Positions 14,464 through 17,111 of a DNA stretch of 17,111 nt are shown here, piece after piece; the stretch's first letter is position 1; each line of letters begins with the position of its first letter. Below the pieces are notes generated by a model. That model was not told the origin of the DNA and ran no database searches. It saw only the letters and a program-made list of their open reading frames with translations. The translations under genes and the position numbers were made by a program. Source of the DNA: CAZWRV01 sp964636325 (GTDB taxonomy: Bacteria > Verrucomicrobiota > Lentisphaeria > Victivallales > GWF2-50-93); contig CAZWRV010000119.1 of the NCBI GenBank assembly GCA_964636325.1, positions 1 through 17,111 of the forward strand, in the 5' to 3' direction.

Positions 14464-14946
14464 ATGCTAGCAAACGCAATACTTGTGATAGTCCTTGTCA
14501 TCGCCGCGATCGGTACGGTTATGACATCCACGCTGCTGCGCTCGGCGATCCTGCTTGCGCTCACCAGCGTGGTGACCGCCGTTATAATCTACCAGCTCGG
14601 CTGCCCGCTGGCGGCCGTGATAGAGCTTTCCGTATGCGCGGGGCTCATACCCGTAATCTTCGTCAGCGTAATCGGCCTGACAAGGCGCGTCTCCAAGGAC
14701 GAGATGCCGCAGCGCAAGAAGGAGCAGCTCAAGTCATTCTGGCTGCTGCCGATACTTCTCTTCATCGTCTGGATACTCATGTATCACATGGACATCAAGA
14801 CGGACTTCGTCGTGCGCGTCGAAGACGCTGAGACAATACGGCATGCCCTATGGGTTCACAGGAGCATAGATGTCCTGGGCCAGATCGCAGTCCTTCTCGC
14901 GGGCGCGTTCGGTGTCGCCGCAATCATAAAGGAAAGGAAGAAATGA
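14464..14946 (+). CDS. NuoJ/ND6-like membrane subunit
   Basis: A 160-residue protein with about five helices. Residues 20-75 (TSTLLRSAILLALTSVVTAVIIYQLGCPLAAVIELSVCAGLIPVIFVSVIGLTRR) carry the ND6/MbhD-type core; Glu54 sits where an acidic residue occurs in the hydrogenase/Mrp versions. A polar loop (about 76-92) precedes a helix and an unusual polar stretch (about 108-133), and the last helix (DVLGQIAVLLAGAFGVAAII) matches the NuoJ C-terminus. The start is six bases after the previous stop with only a weak AGGG site, which suggests translational coupling. Four bases overlap with the next gene (ATGA). Confidence 0.75.
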   Translation: MLANAILVIVLVIAAIGTVMTSTLLRSAILLALTSVVTAVIIYQLGCPLAAVIELSVCAGLIPVIFVSVIGLTRRVSKDEMPQRKKEQLKSFWLLPILLFIVWILMYHMDIKTDFVVRVEDAETIRHALWVHRSIDVLGQIAVLLAGAFGVAAIIKERKK

Positions 14947-15263
14947 GCATGCAGAACGCGGACATGTTCATCATATTCGGAACAGGCGTGGTGCTGACCC
15001 TCATCGTCGGCTTCTACTGCATCATCATCACCAGGAACCTGCTCCGCGCGGTGATCGGCCTGCAGATCCTCACCAAGTCCGTCACAATCCTCCTGGCCCT
15101 CGCCGGCCACATGACCGGCCGCATGTCAATCGCACAGTCCATGATCATCACCCTGATCGTGATCGAGGTCGCGGTAATAGTCGTGGCCGTAGGGCTGATA
15201 TTGAACGTCCACAGGAAGACCGATCTGATAGACGCGTCCGTCCTAAGGGATCTGAAAGGCTGA
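14943..15263 (+). CDS. NuoK/ND4L-like membrane subunit with altered channel residues
   Basis: A 106-residue protein with three helices, the usual NuoK size and position. The start (ATGA overlap with the upstream stop) has AGGAAG nearby; the longer frame from 14850 lies inside the previous gene. RNLLRAVIGLQILTKSV aligns with RNLLFMLIGLEIMINA of E. coli NuoK, so the conserved Glu36 is replaced by Gln41. The second conserved Glu (E. coli Glu72) appears as Glu75 in TLIVIEVAVIVVAVGLIL, about one helix turn earlier by alignment from the end. The ending (SVLRDLKG) matches the NuoK SVSEMRG tail. In complex I these glutamates carry protons. Confidence 0.88.
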   Translation: MSMQNADMFIIFGTGVVLTLIVGFYCIIITRNLLRAVIGLQILTKSVTILLALAGHMTGRMSIAQSMIITLIVIEVAVIVVAVGLILNVHRKTDLIDASVLRDLKG

Positions 15264-15268
15264 ACAGT

Positions 15269-15604
15269 ATGACCGCAACAATGATATTGGCGCCACCGGT
15301 CGCAGTACTCGTCGTCTTGGCCGCCGTCCTTATATTCTCCGAATCGCTGAAGCCGCTGGCCTTCAAGAAGAGCAAGAAGGATCCGGGCGCACTCAAACCT
15401 TACGCATGCGGCGAGAACGTGACCGACCACATGGTACAGCCCAACTACGGGCAGTTCCTGCCGTTCGCGGTCTTCTTCACGATACTGCACGTCGTGGCGC
15501 TGATCGTAGCCACGGCCGAGGCCGTCACGGTAGGCGTTGGAGTCCTCGCCCTGATCTACATTGCCTGCGCGATCACAGGCCTTTTCGTCCTATACAGGGA
15601 TTGA
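15269..15604 (+). CDS. NuoA/ND3-like membrane subunit
   Basis: A 111-residue protein with three helices. The ND3 signature loop is clear: LKPYACGENV (Cys48) at residues 42-51, then PNYGQFLPFAVFFTILHVVALI. In NuoA of E. coli the next helix has the FDVEA motif with Asp79 and Glu81; here the aligned stretch reads LHVVA, so both acids are missing. Glu84 lies further on. The loop between helices 1 and 2 normally lies at the junction with the quinone or hydrogenase module, which has no gene here. This is the last gene of the operon; AAGG about nine bases upstream is a plausible Shine-Dalgarno. Confidence 0.85.
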   Translation: MTATMILAPPVAVLVVLAAVLIFSESLKPLAFKKSKKDPGALKPYACGENVTDHMVQPNYGQFLPFAVFFTILHVVALIVATAEAVTVGVGVLALIYIACAITGLFVLYRD

Positions 15605-15663
15605 GCTCATCGACGAACCGTCGCTCCCCGAAACTCTCTCCGAAGTACGACCATCTTTGTCGA

Positions 15664-15694
15664 TTTATACTCCTTTAGCCTAAATGAGTATAAA
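15664..15694. terminator. Near-perfect 31-bp palindrome between convergent genes (probable bidirectional terminator)
   Basis: TTTATACTC (15664-15672) and GAGTATAAA (15686-15694) are perfect inverted arms, and the inside is also palindromic (TTTAG / CTAAA around 15679). Only one of 15 base pairs mismatches (15673/15685). It spans the stop codon of the convergent maf gene (15675-15677) and lies 60 bp after the end of the nuoA-like gene. It is AT-rich for a terminator, so a protein-binding site is an alternative. Confidence 0.5.
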
Positions 15695-16250
15695 CATTGC
15701 CGCAGGTTTTGAGGGCCGTTGCGAGCTTTTCCGAGGGAAGTCCGACGACGTTGTCGTATGAGCCGTAAATACTTTCAACGAGCAGATCGCCGTGCTGCTG
15801 GATGGCGTATGCGCCGGCCTTGTCGAGTGGGGACGCGATGCGGACATATTCTCGCGCCGGCGAACGGCCGAAGGCCTTGAACCGGACCTCGGTAGTGTCG
15901 CAGAAGGTGCAGCATGTCCAGTCGCAGCGTCTCATCAGGCAGACGGCTGTGACGACCGAATGGGCTTTTCCAGAGAGCATCATCAAGATTTTTTCGGCGT
16001 CCGCAGCGTCCCTCGGCTTGCCGACGCTCATGCCCTTGAACTCTATTACGGTGTCCGCCCCGAGCACGAGATCTTCGGGATGCGTTTCCGACACGCAGGC
16101 GGCCTTGCGCGCCGCATTGAAGAAAGGGACCAGTGAAAAGTGGACGGCCTCCGTTATCTCGTCGGCTTCGGAGGGAACGCACCGGAACTCCACGCCCATG
16201 GCGCGGAGGATCGCGCTTCTCTGCGGGGATCTGGAGGCGAGGAGTAGCAT
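15675..16250 (-). CDS. maf: Maf-family nucleotide pyrophosphatase
   Basis: A 191-residue enzyme of the Maf/Ham1 superfamily, which removes non-canonical nucleoside triphosphates (such as dTTP/UTP analogues) by pyrophosphate release; some members affect septum formation. Motifs: LLLASRSPQRSAILRAMGV at the start, EADEI, LVLGADTVI (catalytic Asp), GKPRDAADAEKIL-LSGKAHSVVTAV, and DKAGAYAIQQHGDLLVESIYGSYDNVVGLP. The Met at 16250 is the best start, since MLLLASRSP is the family opening; an in-frame Met at 16265 falls inside a 7-nt repeat array. Neither has a Shine-Dalgarno. The gene is convergent with the nuo-type operon. Confidence 0.93.
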   Translation of the reverse strand: MLLLASRSPQRSAILRAMGVEFRCVPSEADEITEAVHFSLVPFFNAARKAACVSETHPEDLVLGADTVIEFKGMSVGKPRDAADAEKILMMLSGKAHSVVTAVCLMRRCDWTCCTFCDTTEVRFKAFGRSPAREYVRIASPLDKAGAYAIQQHGDLLVESIYGSYDNVVGLPSEKLATALKTCGNVYTHLG

Positions 16251-16255
16251 TTGGA

Positions 16256-16290
16256 CAATTATCAATGGTCAATTAACAATTAGCAATGTT
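16256..16290. repeat. Intergenic micro-array, 7-nt period, five units
   Basis: Exact heptamer phase: CAATTAT, CAATGGT, CAATTAA, CAATTAG, CAATGTT. It stands directly upstream of the maf start, where the promoter or Shine-Dalgarno would be expected. The heptamer phase is the same as in the array at 7794-7828 but the unit differs. The gap on to the transposase gene (16291-16397) holds nothing else recognised. Confidence 0.6.
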
Positions 16291-16397
16291 CTATTTTCAG
16301 ATTTCCTGACCCGCCCGCAAAGAAAAGCTTATACCAATTTGCATTCAAGATGATATAAATGTATAGTTCTCCAATTCATATTGAAAGGAGAACAAAA

Positions 16398-17053
16398 ATG
16401 TCGAGGAGTGCCGCTTTCACTTCGGAGACTATTCGCATGGCAAAGGAAATTCTCGGAACATGCCAAGTGCCCAGAGAGGCGATGAAGGCTCTCTCCGCAC
16501 TTGTGCCCGCCGTGACTGGCGCAACAATTGCCCAGACTGCATCCATTTTCGGAATAGGCACGGCAACTGTAGCCCGGTTTCAGCATGAAATTCGCAATCA
16601 AAATGCGCGCACACGGATCAAGAAGCAGTGGGGCGGCCGACGGAGGCAGATACTTTCCATGGAAGAGGAAGGCGAATTTCTCGCGCCATGGAGCGAACAG
16701 GCCAAATCCGGCGGAGTTCTTACCGTCCCACCGCTTTTGAAGGCTCTTGAGGAGAAGGTCGGGCACAAGGTGGCGCCCTCCACGATGTATCGAATGCTTG
16801 GCCGCCATGGATGGAGGAAAATCGAGCCGGAAACACATCATCCCAAAATGGACATCAATGCGCAGGAAGCTTTTAAAAAAACTTCCGCCGCATTCTCCGC
16901 GGCGTGGCGACCGGCGCGAAAAACATGCCGTTGAGGGTGATGTTTCAGGACGAAGCCAGATTTGGGCGGTTGTCGGATCCGCGTTCCTGCTGGGCTCCAA
17001 AACCGTTACGTCCGAAGGTGGGCTTGGCGCTGATTCGTGAGTATATTTACTGA
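16398..17053 (+). pseudogene. IS630-family transposase, frameshifted and truncated
   Basis: Starts at 16398 with AAGGAG seven bases upstream. Residues 1-178 carry the helix-turn-helix part typical of IS630 (GATIAQTASIFGIGTATVARFQ; GWRKIEPETHHPKMDINAQEAFKK). At a 7-A run (16875-16881) the frame breaks; one base back the protein continues as NFRRILRGVATGAKN, MPLRVMFQDEARFGRLSDPRSCWAPKPLRP and ALIREY. The FQDEARFG motif contains the first catalytic Asp of the DDE domain. The protein then ends at TGA (17051-17053), so the second Asp and the Glu are missing. Loss of one A from an A8 run explains the shift; slippage on the A run is the alternative, since some IS630 members are known to use frameshifting. 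No terminal inverted repeat was found. The copy is inactive in any case because of the truncation. Confidence 0.85.
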
Positions 17054-17111
17054 TAAGAATTTTGATTTTTACCATATGCGAACATAGTAAGGGAGATAAA
17101 GAAATTCAAGC
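17054..17111 (+). other. Window edge, possible leader of a gene beyond the end
   Basis: Downstream of the transposase remnant the sequence turns AT-rich with a purine-rich AAGGGAG (about 17089-17094), which could be a ribosome binding site for a gene outside the window. No start codon follows within the window. Confidence 0.2.

Noticed and set aside
15611..15623. Small hairpin CGACG-AAC-CGTCG after the nuoA-like gene
   Set aside because: Only 5 bp with no T-run; the 31-bp palindrome just downstream is the better terminator candidate.

Overview
The window looks like part of a bacterial chromosome, moderately GC-rich, with closely packed genes, short intergenic gaps and clear Shine-Dalgarno sequences at most starts. 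Taxonomy cannot be fixed from the sequence. A complex I/energy-converting-hydrogenase type membrane module, a nickel/cobalt ECF importer and many short degenerate intergenic repeats would fit an anaerobe of the PVC group (Lentisphaerota/Kiritimatiellota-like) or a similar phylum; this is a low-confidence guess.

Layout. 1-3280 (minus strand): a CbiMN fusion and CbiQ, translationally coupled and preceded by a NikR-like operator, then a polytopic membrane protein with its own ribosome binding site. No ECF ATPase is present. 3280-3624 (minus): a short membrane protein resembling only the N-terminal part of CPBP proteases. 3842-4545 (plus): a Phd/YefM antitoxin and a PIN toxin, with an inverted repeat over the promoter and a near-identical 35-nt repeat on each side. 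4658-6568 (minus): an MsbA-type ABC exporter. 6569-7019: a gene-free, structured stretch. 7020-7790 (plus): exodeoxyribonuclease III.

7928-9540 is a decayed island. It starts at a tRNA-Ala(GGC) gene, next to a broken large serine recombinase (missing N-terminus, one in-frame TAG, one frameshift at a C6 run) and a broken gene resembling BrxA (DUF1819) of BREX phage defence, also with an in-frame TAG. 9667-15604 (plus) is a tight six-gene operon for a proton-pumping membrane arm: three antiporter-like subunits (L, L, N/M type), then NuoJ-, NuoK- and NuoA-like subunits. The genes for NuoH and the hydrophilic subunits B, C/D and I are absent here. 15675-16250 (minus) is a convergent Maf-family nucleotide pyrophosphatase, separated from the operon by a nearly perfect 31-bp palindrome. 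16398-17053 is a truncated, frameshifted IS630-type transposase.

The main points of interest are the decayed integrase/BREX-like island, the orphan membrane arm with altered NuoK- and NuoA-like channel residues, the NikR-like operator on a CbiMN-CbiQ pair that lacks its ATPase, and a set of short phased intergenic micro-arrays with different periods (7, 7, about 8, 10, 12 nt). No clearly complete new system was seen.
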